Made by a program: the position numbers and the translations under genes. From Rhizomys pruinosus (lineage: Eukaryota > Chordata > Mammalia > Rodentia > Spalacidae): DNA of 64,000 nucleotides. The stretch lies in assembly GCA_009823505.1 (NCBI GenBank), contig VZQC01009601.1:4771538-4835537 (forward strand), given 5' to 3'. Below, in pieces: positions 10,401-21,513 of this stretch. The first letter of the stretch is position 1, and each line of letters begins with the position of its first letter. The notes beneath the pieces are model-generated. The model ran no database searches and was not told the DNA's origin. It worked only from the letters and a program-made list of their open reading frames with translations.

Positions 10401-13400
10401 GGATGGAGTGGGTTCCGGAGGCTGGATGGAGTGGGTTCCGGAGGCTGGATGGAGTGGGTTCCGGAGGCTGGATGGAGTGGGTTCCGGAGGCTGGATGGAG
10501 TGGGTTCCGGAGGCTGGATGGAGTGGGTTCCGGAGGCTGGATGGAGTGGGTTCCGGAGGCTGGATGGAGTGGGTTCCGGAGGCTGGATGGAGTGGGTTCC
10601 GGAGGCTGGATGGAGTGGGTTCCGGAGGCTGGATGGAGTGGGTTCCGGAGGCTGGATGGAGTGGGTTCCGGAGGCTGGATGGAGTGGGTTCCGGAGGCTG
10701 GATGGAGTGGGTTCCGGAGGCTGGATGGAGTGGGTTCCGGAGGCTGGATGGAGTGGGTTCCGGAGGCTGGATGGAGTGGGTTCCGGAGGCTGGATGGAGT
10801 GGGTTCCGGAGGCTGGATGGAGTGGGTTCCGGAGGCTGGATGGAGTGGGTTCCGGAGGCTGGATGGAGTGGGTTCCGGAGGCTGGATGGAGTGGGTTCCG
10901 GAGGCTGGATGGAGTGGGTTCCGGAGGCTGGATGGAGTGGGTTCCGGAGGCTGGATGGAGTGGGTTCCGGAGGCTGGATGGAGTGGGTTCCGGAGGCTGG
11001 ATGGAGTGGGTTCCGGAGGCTGGATGGAGTGGGTTCCGGAGGCTGGATGGAGTGGGTTCCGGAGGCTGGATGGAGTGGGTTCCGGAGGCTGGATGGAGTG
11101 GGTTCCGGAGGCTGGATGGAGTGGGTTCCGGAGGCTGGATGGAGTGGGTTCCGGAGGCTGGATGGAGTGGGTTCCGGAGGCTGGATGGAGTGGGTTCCGG
11201 AGGCTGGATGGAGTGGGTTCCGGAGGCTGGATGGAGTGGGTTCCGGAGGCTGGATGGAGTGGGTTCCGGAGGCTGGATGGAGTGGGTTCCGGAGGCTGGA
11301 TGGAGTGGGTTCCGGAGGCTGGATGGAGTGGGTTCCGGAGGCTGGATGGAGTGGGTTCCGGAGGCTGGATGGAGTGGGTTCCGGAGGCTGGATGGAGTGG
11401 GTTCCGGAGGCTGGATGGAGTGGGTTCCGGAGGCTGGATGGAGTGGGTTCCGGAGGCTGGATGGAGTGGGTTCCGGAGGCTGGATGGAGTGGGTTCCGGA
11501 GGCTGGATGGAGTGGGTTCCGGAGGCTGGATGGAGTGGGTTCCGGAGGCTGGATGGAGTGGGTTCCGGAGGCTGGATGGAGTGGGTTCCGGAGGCTGGAT
11601 GGAGTGGGTTCCGGAGGCTGGATGGAGTGGGTTCCGGAGGCTGGATGGAGTGGGTTCCGGAGGCTGGATGGAGTGGGTTCCGGAGGCTGGATGGAGTGGG
11701 TTCCGGAGGCTGGATGGAGTGGGTTCCGGAGGCTGGATGGAGTGGGTTCCGGAGGCTGGATGGAGTGGGTTCCGGAGGCTGGATGGAGTGGGTTCCGGAG
11801 GCTGGATGGAGTGGGTTCCGGAGGCTGGATGGAGTGGGTTCCGGAGGCTGGATGGAGTGGGTTCCGGAGGCTGGATGGAGTGGGTTCCGGAGGCTGGATG
11901 GAGTGGGTTCCGGAGGCTGGATGGAGTGGGTTCCGGAGGCTGGATGGAGTGGGTTCCGGAGGCTGGATGGAGTGGGTTCCGGAGGCTGGATGGAGTGGGT
12001 TCCGGAGGCTGGATGGAGTGGGTTCCGGAGGCTGGATGGAGTGGGTTCCGGAGGCTGGATGGAGTGGGTTCCGGAGGCTGGATGGAGTGGGTTCCGGAGG
12101 CTGGATGGAGTGGGTTCCGGAGGCTGGATGGAGTGGGTTCCGGAGGCTGGATGGAGTGGGTTCCGGAGGCTGGATGGAGTGGGTTCCGGAGGCTGGATGG
12201 AGTGGGTTCCGGAGGCTGGATGGAGTGGGTTCCGGAGGCTGGATGGAGTGGGTTCCGGAGGCTGGATGGAGTGGGTTCCGGAGGCTGGATGGAGTGGGTT
12301 CCGGAGGCTGGATGGAGTGGGTTCCGGAGGCTGGATGGAGTGGGTTCCGGAGGCTGGATGGAGTGGGTTCCGGAGGCTGGATGGAGTGGGTTCCGGAGGC
12401 TGGATGGAGTGGGTTCCGGAGGCTGGATGGAGTGGGTTCCGGAGGCTGGATGGAGTGGGTTCCGGAGGCTGGATGGAGTGGGTTCCGGAGGCTGGATGGA
12501 GTGGGTTCCGGAGGCTGGATGGAGTGGGTTCCGGAGGCTGGATGGAGTGGGTTCCGGAGGCTGGATGGAGTGGGTTCCGGAGGCTGGATGGAGTGGGTTC
12601 CGGAGGCTGGATGGAGTGGGTTCCGGAGGCTGGATGGAGTGGGTTCCGGAGGCTGGATGGAGTGGGTTCCGGAGGCTGGATGGAGTGGGTTCCGGAGGCT
12701 GGATGGAGTGGGTTCCGGAGGCTGGATGGAGTGGGTTCCGGAGGCTGGATGGAGTGGGTTCCGGAGGCTGGATGGAGTGGGTTCCGGAGGCTGGATGGAG
12801 TGGGTTCCGGAGGCTGGATGGAGTGGGTTCCGGAGGCTGGATGGAGTGGGTTCCGGAGGCTGGATGGAGTGGGTTCCGGAGGCTGGATGGAGTGGGTTCC
12901 GGAGGCTGGATGGAGTGGGTTCCGGAGGCTGGATGGAGTGGGTTCCGGAGGCTGGATGGAGTGGGTTCCGGAGGCTGGATGGAGTGGGTTCCGGAGGCTG
13001 GATGGAGTGGGTTCCGGAGGCTGGATGGAGTGGGTTCCGGAGGCTGGATGGAGTGGGTTCCGGAGGCTGGATGGAGTGGGTTCCGGAGGCTGGATGGAGT
13101 GGGTTCCGGAGGCTGGATGGAGTGGGTTCCGGAGGCTGGATGGAGTGGGTTCCGGAGGCTGGATGGAGTGGGTTCCGGAGGCTGGATGGAGTGGGTTCCG
13201 GAGGCTGGATGGAGTGGGTTCCGGAGGCTGGATGGAGTGGGTTCCGGAGGCTGGATGGAGTGGGTTCCGGAGGCTGGATGGAGTGGGTTCCGGAGGCTGG
13301 ATGGAGTGGGTTCCGGAGGCTGGATGGAGTGGGTTCCGGAGGCTGGATGGAGTGGGTTCCGGAGGCTGGATGGAGTGGGTTCCGGAGGCTGGATGGAGTG

Positions 13401-14110
13401 GGTTCCGGAGGCTGGATGGAGTGGGTTCCGGAGGCTGGATGGAGTGGGTTCCGGAGGCTGGATGGAGTGGGTTCCGGAGGCTGGATGGAGTGGGTTCCGG
13501 AGGCTGGATGGAGTGGGTTCCGGAGGCTGGATGGAGTGGGTTCCGGAGGCTGGATGGAGTGGGTTCCGGAGGCTGGATGGAGTGGGTTCCGGAGGCTGGA
13601 TGGAGTGGGTTCCGGAGGCTGGATGGAGTGGGTTCCGGAGGCTGGATGGAGTGGGTTCCGGAGGCTGGATGGAGTGGGTTCCGGAGGCTGGATGGAGTGG
13701 GTTCCGGAGGCTGGATGGAGTGGGTTCCGGAGGCTGGATGGAGTGGGTTCCGGAGGCTGGATGGAGTGGGTTCCGGAGGCTGGATGGAGTGGGTTCCGGA
13801 GGCTGGATGGAGTGGGTTCCGGAGGCTGGATGGAGTGGGTTCCGGAGGCTGGATGGAGTGGGTTCCGGAGGCTGGATGGAGTGGGTTCCGGAGGCTGGAT
13901 GGAGTGGGTTCCGGAGGCTGGATGGAGTGGGTTCCGGAGGCTGGATGGAGTGGGTTCCGGAGGCTGGATGGAGTGGGTTCCGGAGGCTGGATGGAGGGGG
14001 TTCCGGAGGCTGGATGGAGTGGGTTCCGGAGGCTGGATGGAGTGGGTTCCAGAGGCTGATGGGTTCCGGAGGCTGGATGGAGTGGGTTCCGGAAGCTGGA
14101 TGGAGCGGGA
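7449..14110. repeat. 23-bp G-rich minisatellite, about 288 units
   Basis: Tandem array whose unit contains TGGATGGAGTGGG and a CCGG (HpaII/MspI site). Lines of sequence 1,380 bases apart (60 units of 23) match in phase across the core, so 7785-13996 (6,212 bp, about 270 units) appears identical and without indels. The first substitution breaks lie at 7784 (G to T) and 13997 (T to G). About 14 diverged units lie on the left (7449-7784) and about 5 on the right. The unit has 12 G and 3 C on the plus strand and no stop codon in any frame of either strand, which explains overlapping open frames of over 2,000 codons on both strands. It is not a gene. Confidence 0.98.
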
Positions 14111-14654
14111 CATGGAGGGACCAGCCCATCTGGGGTTCTAGTCAAGAAGTTAATGGCACTAACTGTTCAGCAAATAGCTCCAGCTCTCTTTATATTTCGT
14201 GCCCCGTTTTTGAAGTCGAGTATGACCAAGAGACTTAAGTTGGTTTGGGAAAAGTTGACAGAGTTGACTCGTGTATCGTCTAAGTCAAAGCTTTTAGAGT
14301 CAGAGCATGATCTACTGTGCACTCTCTCCCCTTGGAGGTGATCACACAGCACATATTAAGATGGACTCTCTGTCTGCCTGGATGTCTGCATGATGACCAG
14401 AAGAGCCTCCTCCTGCCAACGTACATGAACATCCAGCATGGGTAAGGCACAAACCTCCATTGTGTTATAAGACACTGATACCTTGAAGTTGTTGCTACAG
14501 CATAAGCACACCCTGACCCAAATGCTAGGCTTCCACTCCCATAACTAAACAACCCCCAGACCTATAGTTATGAGGGCCTGGCCTACTGTTATCAGAAGAG
14601 AGATGAGGAATAAGACTGTGGTGTTTTAAGGAAAGAGGAATCGTGGTGTATTGA
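14111..14654. other. Unique flank of the minisatellite
   Basis: No gene or repeat recognised. Useful as a unique anchor for sizing the array. Confidence 0.5.
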
Positions 14655-14810
14655 GAGTCTGGGTTTTGATACATGGCTACCATATCTGATATGTATGAGC
14701 TTTTTGTTCTTGGGCAAATACAGTGTCTCTGAGCCTCAGTGTTATTACCTGCAAAATGGGAATATTATTTACCTTATATAGTGGTTGGGAGGATTGGAAG
14801 ACTAGACACC
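14655..14810 (+). mobile_element. MIR SINE fragment
   Basis: Contains the MIR core order: CTTGGGCAAATACAGTGTC, TGAGCCTCAGTGTTATTACC, GCAAAATGGGAATATTATTT, GGTTGGGAGGATTGGA. An ancient mammalian SINE. Confidence 0.85.
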
Positions 14811-14835
14811 ATATTTATGAGTTGACAGTAGAAAT

Positions 14836-15020
14836 GATGGTGATGGAAAATAGAGGTAGTAGTGAAGATGGGGGTGGGAATGGTAATGGTAGTGATGGTG
14901 GTGATGATGGTGATGATAGTGGTAGTGATGGTGGTGATGGTGGTGATAATAGTGATGATGGTGATGATGGTAGTGGTAATAGCGGTGATAGACGAGGGTG
15001 GTGGTGGTTTTGAGGTGCTG

Positions 15021-15095
<75 letters not shown>

Positions 15096-15217
15096 ATGAG
15101 GGTGGTGGTGGTAGTGATGGGGGTGGTCTTGATGGGCAGTGGTGGTGATGGCAGGAAGTAGCTGTAGTAGTACAGATGAGGGTGAGGATGGTGAGGGTGG
15201 TGAGGATGGTGAGGGTG
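14836..15217. repeat. GAT/GGT/(GTA)n trinucleotide tract
   Basis: Mixed TGATGG/TGGTGA units, then an almost pure GTA run at about 15021-15095, then GGTGAGGAT units. Translates as poly-Val, Asp/Gly or Leu according to frame and has no coding evidence. Confidence 0.95.
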
Positions 15218-15609
15218 ATATAGTGAGTCATAAAAGAACTAAAGTTGAGGCTCTGGGGAATAAAATACCTAAAATTAGAATGGAAGATAAGGAAGTTCCC
15301 AGTACATGAACTGTAGCTGAAGCAGCCACAAAATAGACAGGAAACTACGAAATTCAGGGCCTTAGAAACCAAAGAGGGTGAAGAGCTCTGGCAAGAAAGC
15401 TGGCGCTCGGAGTAAACAAGGAAGATACAGATGGAGCCATTGGGCTTTACCAGAATAAAGTCACCATAAGCTGGTGAGAGGGCAAATTGGGGGCAATGGA
15501 CCAAGAAGGACAGGCAAGTACACATATTTTTCAGAAAAGTAGGAAGACCAAAGAACCTGTGTCAGAAAGAATGAGATATCATTATTTTTGTTTTGTTTTT
15601 TTAATAAAA
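15218..15609. other. Unique sequence, no gene recognised
   Basis: No repeat or exon signal that I can support. A minus-strand open frame (14815-15525) enters here from the trinucleotide tract and is explained by it. Confidence 0.4.
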
Positions 15610-15747
15610 ACTCAGCTGGGCATGGTGGGCACACCCCTCTAATCTCAGCACTTGGGAGGCAGAAGCATGAGGATCTCTGTGAGATTAAAGCCAGTGCAGA
15701 CTATATAGAGAGTTCCAGGCCTGGGGCTACAGGGAGACCCTATCTAG
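15610..15747 (+). mobile_element. B1 SINE, plus strand
   Basis: GCTGGGCATGGTGGGCACAC through GGGAGACCCTATCT. Confidence 0.9.
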
Positions 15748-15945
15748 CAGGGGGACTGGGATGGGGGAGCATTTGTTTCGGACAGGAAGGGGAGTAGTTC
15801 AGTTAGCAACTAAGTATCTGCCTACTGTGCATGAGGCCTTGGGTTCAATTCTCCCACACAACATAAAAAACAAGGTATAGTATGACATGCCTATAACCCC
15901 AGCATTTGGGAGGTAGAGTCGGGAAGATCAGAAGTTCAAGGTTGG

Positions 15946-16034
15946 GGCTGAAGAGATGGCTCAGGGGTTAAGAGCGCCAACTAGGACCAGGGTTCAGTTC
16001 CCAGCACCCACATGGTGGCTAAGAACCATCTTTA
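15946..16034 (+). mobile_element. B2 SINE 5' part inserted in the B4
   Basis: GGGGCTGAAGAGATGGCTC, AGGGGTTAAGAGCGCC and CCCAGCACCCACATGGTGG, cut after AAGAACCATCTTTA where a B1 begins. Confidence 0.85.
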
Positions 16035-16185
16035 AGCTGGGCGTAGTGGCACACACCTTTAATCCTAGCATTGGGGAGGCAGACACAGGTGGATCTCTGT
16101 GAGTTCAAGGTCAGCCTGGTCTACAGAGTGAGTTCCAGGTCAGCTGGGGCTATAGGGAGACCCTGTCTCAAAAAGAAAAAAAAAG
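16035..16185 (+). mobile_element. B1 SINE, plus strand
   Basis: GCTGGGCGTAGTGGCACACA through GGAGACCCTGTCTCAAAAAG plus an A-tail. Sits directly after the truncated B2. Confidence 0.92.
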
Positions 16186-16264
16186 TTCCATCATCTTTGG
16201 GCATCTTTAGTGAGTTTGAGATCAGCCTGGACTACATGAAACCTCATCTCAAAAAAGTTTCCCA

Positions 16265-16460
16265 CCGGGCATGGTGGCCCATGCCTGTAATCCCAGCACA
16301 GAGACAGGTGGATCTCTGTGAGATCAAGGCCAGCCTGATCTACAGAGTGAGTTCCAGGACAGCTGGGGCCACAGAGAGACCCTGTCTCAAAAAAAAAAAA
16401 ANNNNNNNNNNNNNNNNNNNNNNNNNNNNNNNNNNNNNNNNNNNNAAAAAAAAAAAAAAA
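16265..16460 (+). mobile_element. B1 SINE whose A-tail holds the N gap
   Basis: CCGGGCATGGTGGCCCATGC through AGAGACCCTGTCTC, then A-tail, N run, A-tail. The direct repeat AAAAGTTTCCCA occurs at 16253-16264 and 16461-16472, so the target-site duplication brackets the element and places the gap wholly inside the tail. Confidence 0.95.
16402..16445. other. Assembly gap (44 N)
   Basis: A run of N flanked by A on both sides. By its position in the B1 A-tail it probably hides only a homopolymer of uncertain length. Confidence 0.98.
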
Positions 16461-16472
16461 AAAAGTTTCCCA

Positions 16473-17191
16473 TTTAGAGTTGGAAGAATCCCATGGTGAA
16501 GCAAAGAAAAAAAATCTATTGAAAAACTTAAAAACAAGGCTCCACTTAATTCTACAGCTCTTTGCATAACAGATCTTTTCAGAGTATTTACATGGAAAAC
16601 CCTCAACATTTGGTTAAAGTTGAGCTATTTTTTCATAGTCTTTGCTAAGTGCCCATGCATATCTCCCCAACCAACCCAAGAGAAAGGCAAACCTCATAGC
16701 TAGGTCATGTGTCTAAGTTCCCACCAACTGAACAAAAATGTTGGTATAGTGTGTCTGTGGCCAAGCACCAGGCTTAAAAGCAACCCAGTCTTGACTGAAA
16801 GCACAGCTGAGTTGTAGCATTTATTTAGTGTGTGTGGGGCCCTGAGTTCCATCACCAGCACTGGTAAAACAGGGGGGTTTTTTCTAGAAGAAAAACAGTC
16901 TTTATGAGATATTTAGAGTACTGATGATCACAGAGAGAGAAAGTAGAACTGGTGACTGCCAGGGGCTGGGTGGGATCAGGGACAAGGGTAATGGGAAGGT
17001 AGTGTTTAAAGACTGGAAAAGGGTTCTGAGATGGACAGTGGAGATGACTGCACACCATTCTGAATGTATTTAATACCGCGGAACTGCATGCTTAAAATGC
17101 TTAAAAATTGTTAAGATGGTAAAATTTATATTTTGTGTTTTTAATTTTAAAAAAATGATTTTATTTTTTAAAAAGAAAAAATGATTTTATT
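16473..17191. other. Mostly unique; small ID-like fragment
   Basis: An ID-like piece may lie at about 16812-16862 (GGGGCCCTGAGTTCCATCAC). No gene seen. Confidence 0.4.
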
Positions 17192-17401
17192 TTTAACTTA
17201 TGTGTTATGTGGGGAGGGGGCACTTGTCTGTATATATACCATGTACATGCAGTGCCCAAAGAGGCCAGAAGAGGGTGTAAGACCCCTTGGAACTGGAATT
17301 ATAGATGTTGTGAGCTGCCCTGTGTAGCTGCTGAGAACTGAACTTGGGTCCTCTGCAACAGCAGCAAGTGCTCTTACCCACTGAGCTGTCTCTCCAGCCC
17401 C
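17192..17401 (-). mobile_element. B2 SINE, minus strand
   Basis: Ends (plus-strand view) ACTGAGCTGTCTCTCCAGCC. Contains GAAGAGGGTGTAAGACC and CTGAGAACTGAACTTGGGTC. Confidence 0.9.
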
Positions 17402-17493
17402 CAGTCTTTTCTTTTTTGCCTCCTGCCCCCCTGATGTTCTGTTTCACCATGATTCCAGAAGCAACAGGATCAAATAACCAAGGATTAAAAACA

Positions 17494-17766
17494 CGGAAGG
17501 AGAGATGGCCTAGCGGTTAAGAGCGCCGACCGCTCTTGCAGAGGACCCGGGTTCGATCCCCAGAACCCACATGGCGGCTGAGAACCGTCTGAAACTCCAA
17601 TTCCAGGAGAACTCCAGCTCCAGGGGAATCCGACACCCACTTCTGACCTCCGCGGCATTGCACGACACAGGTGCACAAACCTGCATGCAGACAGTACATT
17701 TATACACATACAGAAATAAATAAAATTAAAAAAAAATAAAAATAAAAATAAAAAATAAATAAATAA
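17494..17766 (+). mobile_element. B2 SINE (duplicated subfamily), plus strand
   Basis: Intact A box TAGCGGTTAAGAGC and B box GGTTCGATCCC. Internal duplication AACTCCAATTCCAGGAG / AACTCCAGCTCCAGGGG. Likely target repeat AAAAACACGGAA near 17487 and AAAAACATGGAA near 17770 (one mismatch). A (TAAA)n tail follows. Confidence 0.93.
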
Positions 17767-18239
17767 AATAAAAACATGGAAATCATAAGTCAAAATAAAC
17801 CTTTCCTTCTTTAAGTTTATTTTCTCAGATTTTTTTTTTTTAGGGTGGATCTTTCTTCTTCAGGCAATCCTCTCTGGAAATATGGAAATATCCTCATATC
17901 CTTATAGACACTCTGGGTATATCTTCTAGAGGATTCTTTTCTAAAAAATATTTTTTATTGTTGTTAAACTTTTTCATACATCATATGTCAGTTCTCAATC
18001 CAATTTAGACTCATTCCCCTTTCCATGCCCCCCACCCCACCTGACTTCATGCACTCTTCCATACATGTCTTGCATCTTTTTCTGAGACTTTCCAGAGTTT
18101 TTTCAAAGCAGGGAATTATTGTTTTGGGGAGAACGTCACTGTTTCAGTCGGGGTGTTTTTATTTTGTCCTGGTTCTTTCGTTGTTGTTCCCTCCAACTTG
18201 TATTGCTTCAACGTATGCATATATAGTCTTTTAATTATA
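17767..18239. other. AT-rich unique sequence
   Basis: No gene. The part near 17940-18060 (TTTTTTATTGTTGTTAAAC, TCATACATCATATG) may be an old repeat that I cannot name. Confidence 0.35.
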
Positions 18240-18460
18240 TTTTTGGTCCTTCCCTCCATCCATGGACATCAATAATGGTATCAGGGTACCATGTTGGACT
18301 ATGGGGTGGGAGGCTGTATTATTTACTTTGATGTATTTCCTTCAGCATGGCCATACCTCCTAAAATTTTTATGACCCTCCCCAAACAGCGCCACAAACTG
18401 GGGACCAAGTATCCAAATACTCGGAGCTTATGGGGGACATTCTCATTAAAACTCACAGAG
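18240..18460. repeat. Rodent interspersed repeat fragment, possibly MaLR LTR
   Basis: Contains CCATACCTCCTAAAATTTTT, CCTCCCCAAACAGCGCCAC and TATGGGGGACATTCTCATT, phrases I associate with rodent MaLR-type LTR ends. The family name is uncertain. Confidence 0.45.
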
Positions 18461-19129
18461 TCAGTCAATGCTTCAAGCTCAGAGGATCTGGGACCCTGGC
18501 GATGGCCTTTAGCTGAGCAGTCATTCCAGCTCTGAACTTCAGCCAAACTCATCTTGCAAGATGCAGTACGGAGGGACAGGACGAGTGGCACTTTCTGACA
18601 TTCACCCCCAAGGGACCAACCCTCTCTCTGAGGGTCAGCAGTTTGATTCAGGACTGCCAGGCTGAGGAGGGAGAATGAGCTCTGTGTAGCACTGGAGAAA
18701 TCTCAGAAGGAAGGTGCCTGGAGCAGCCCGTCAGCGCTGCTGTGAACTTGGCCTCATAGGCTGGCTGGCAGGAAGACAAGCTCTGATTCCAATTGTGCAT
18801 AGCTAAAAAGAGGAACTTCACACTGGCAAGGTGAGAAGATTTGAGTGCTCTCAAGGACAAAGAGTGGCCTGATATCAGGAGGTAAAAAATCACAACAAAG
18901 TAGTACTGCCTAGTAATTTCTAGAAGTAAAAAAAAAAAAGCTTTCAGAGGCTAATTCCATCCCTGTTCTGAGGGGAAGTCTTCTCCTCAGCCATAGCAGT
19001 GCCCCACTGTCACCCCTTAAATGCTTACCCAGCACCTCTCTCTAGATTTATTCAGTGTGTCCCATCTGCTATCTGGTCTATTGGTCATTTTTTGGGTGGG
19101 TATTCTATCTCCTAGTCCCTCTATCTTAA
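18461..19129. other. Unique sequence, no gene recognised
   Basis: No repeat beyond an A-run near 18930 and no credible exon. Confidence 0.4.
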
Positions 19130-19560
19130 TGGGTTTTATGTTGCTATGACAAAATACCTGAAAGAGAAATTTTATTTCAGTTTCAGAGAGTCTCAGTTCA
19201 TTTTAGTGGAGAAGTGTATTAGTCACTTGTGTTGGTGTTGTAACAAAATACACCAACAAATGCAATATAAGGAAGGAAGGGTTTATTTGGCTCACAAGTT
19301 GAGGAAACCCATCATCATGGGGAAATTACGGCAGTAGGAGTTTGAGGCAGCTGCTCACCTATCTGCAGTCAGGAAGCAGAGACAGACTAATGCTGATGCT
19401 CAGCTTGCTCTCTCTTTTTAATTCAATCTCAGACCCCACCCAAATTTAGAATGGCTCTCCTCACCTCTATTAACCTAATTTAGATAATCCCTCAAAGACA
19501 TGCCCAGAGATTTGTTTCCATGGTGATTTTAAGTCCTGTCAAGTTGATGAACAAAATTAA
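19130..19560 (+). mobile_element. MaLR-type LTR fragments (old endogenous element)
   Basis: Typical phrasing: TATGTTGCTATGACAAAATA, GTGTATTAGTCACTTG, GGTTTATTTGGCTCACAAG, TTTGTTTCCATGGTGATTTT, CCTGTCAAGTTGATGAAC. Appears as two partial starts (about 19130 and 19207), so one copy may be nested or duplicated. No coding potential. Confidence 0.55.
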
Positions 19561-21513
19561 GCATCGAGGAGAAGGAATGAGGAGTTCTTGGCCATTGGAG
19601 CTTGTGGCAGACCTCTGCACCATGAACCAGGAAGCAGAAATCGGCAGGAATTAGGAGGAGCTATGCTAGAACCTTCAAAGTCCCACACCCTTACTGACCT
19701 ACCACCAGCCAGACCCCACCAACTAAAGATGTCACAAGTACCCAAAATAGCACACCAGCTGGGAACAGACATTGGGAAACAGGAGCCTGTCGGGGACATT
19801 ACAGATTCAAGCCACCTCTAGTGACAACACAGAACTCCAGGGGAACAGGGCCTCTGCCTCTTGACCTTTGTCATGTCATTCCCCAGCCTGTTCTCTAGAA
19901 AGGTCTCAGATCAATCACTGCTGTGGAGAATCTGGGGCTCTTTGCTAGCCATTAAGAGTGAAAGAGTCCAAAGAAAGTCATTTGTGCTCATTCCCAGGTG
20001 GCAGGCCCCCAGTGCATTTGGAAGACCTGTTGCTAGTAACCCCAAGTTTTCTCCCCACCCTCCTTGGTAATAGGTAATGATATAAGTTTGCCAGTAACAA
20101 GCCAAAATTTCTCCTGTCGCATTTTATAACCACTCCATCTGCTCTTCGCATCAGTGTGACAGCCCAGCTGCTGATGCCGTGCACAACCTGGGCTGACATT
20201 CAGCTGCAACGCGCAGCTACGACAGCTGTACCAGTTGTTAAAATATTGAAATGCTCCTGTCACCATGTAGTAAATAGCCACTGGCCCAGCCCCCTGAGTG
20301 TCCTCACCTCCTACCCTGGCCATCCTTGGTCTGTTCCCTGATGCCCCTCAGGGTCTTTCCTGCCAGTCCAGGGCACTATTCAGAATGACCCACACCCATG
20401 TGCAAGATCACCTGGCTGCATCACCCCCCCACACACACCTTTCTCATGCTCCAGCTGAAGAACACTGACTCCAGCAGCTTGTCCCCATCCTCCTTAGGCA
20501 TTCAGATCCAACAACAGTGGCCTCTGGCAGATATGTAAGTCCTGTGCCAGCCACAGATCAAGGATGGGTCTTGCAAGCTGTTTAACTCCAAGAAGGGAAA
20601 CAATGCCACTTATCAGGGAGAGTTGGGGATCAGATGGCCAAAGAGGGACCAAGAGACAAAAGCCTGGTCTCTGAAGCCATCAGAAACCAGGATGGGGCCT
20701 GGCCTGAATTCATCTGGAGCTGGACCTGAACAGACATCTTGGAGTGACCAGATTCAAGGGAAAGCGTGAGCTCAAAGCTAGTTAGACAAGAGGTTCTCTG
20801 CTCTCTGAGCTACTAGATCCTTCACCCAAGCCTGGAAACTCCAGAGAAGTGAGAAGGCAGGATGGATTCTAGAAACCAACCAAAGACTCATGGGAAACCC
20901 TGAGAGAGGCTGAAGGCTGACTAGAAGAGGGATGTCAAGGACTGCTGAGTAGCTGTGAGTAGCAAGAAAAGGAAGCCTTTGAACTTTGGCTCTCACATTC
21001 CCTCAGCAGATAGACCTGAGACTGTCCTTTCTTCTGGCAGAAGCAGTGAGAAGAGCCCACATAACTGGGCTCCTTACTGACAGAGAGGTGCTAGGTGGAA
21101 CAATGGCTGACAGGCCCCCACCCCTCCCTCCCATCCAGGTCCCAGGGCTGATGGATCAGAACCTGGTAAGGCTGTCCCCTCCTCTGCTACAGATGGCTGA
21201 GGGTTGAAAGAACTCTTCCCAGCCACAAGCTGCCCGGTGAGGTGGCCACGGGTTAGAGTGGCAGACAATTGTTCAATTGCCCAGGCTCTCCTTAAGCTGC
21301 CTAAGACTGACGTCCAATGTGGCCAAGTCTTCAGTCTTCCTGCCATACACCTAACCTAGCTATCAGCCTCACCCTATCACATACAGTCCCCAAGACTCCA
21401 ACAATGAACTCACTATAGAGACCATCCATCCCAGAAGACCAGACAGAACTCCCAGGAGAGAGAAATGATTGACAAAGGACCCCACACTGAAAAGCAGCTT
21501 TAGAGCTAGACTT
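19561..21513. other. Unique sequence; candidate conserved stretch near 20040-20300
   Basis: 19561-19815 may continue the LTR-like repeat (GGAGCTTGTGGCAGACC, GGGGACATTACAGATTC). 20040-20300 is repeat-free with CpGs and E-box-like CAGCTG sites. Short frames at 20986-21207 and 21074-21346 have no recognisable domain. Confidence 0.3.

Larger units (their letters stand above)
15788..16264 (+). mobile_element. B4-type (ID-B1) SINE split by B2 and B1 insertions
   Basis: ID-like head (AGTAGTTCAGTTAGCAA, CTTGGGTTCAATTC) followed by a B1-like body, interrupted after GAAGTTCAAGGTT at 15945. The body resumes at about 16190 with CATCTTTGGGCATCTTTAG, GAGATCAGCCTGGACTAC and CCTCATCTCAAAAAA. The two parts join in register if the inserted B2 and B1 are set aside. 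Confidence 0.8.

Noticed and set aside
7449..14110. Human-type PRDM9 hotspot motif in the 23-bp unit
   Set aside because: Neither strand of the unit fits the 13-base degenerate motif, and PRDM9 specificity differs among rodents.
7323..14141. Giant repetitive protein gene of 2,272 codons
   Set aside because: All frames of the stop-free 23-bp array are open on both strands. Unique-sequence portions are short and show no domain, splice or promoter evidence.
14815..15525. Ser/Pro/Leu-rich protein on the minus strand
   Set aside because: Generated by translation of the GTA/GAT trinucleotide tract.
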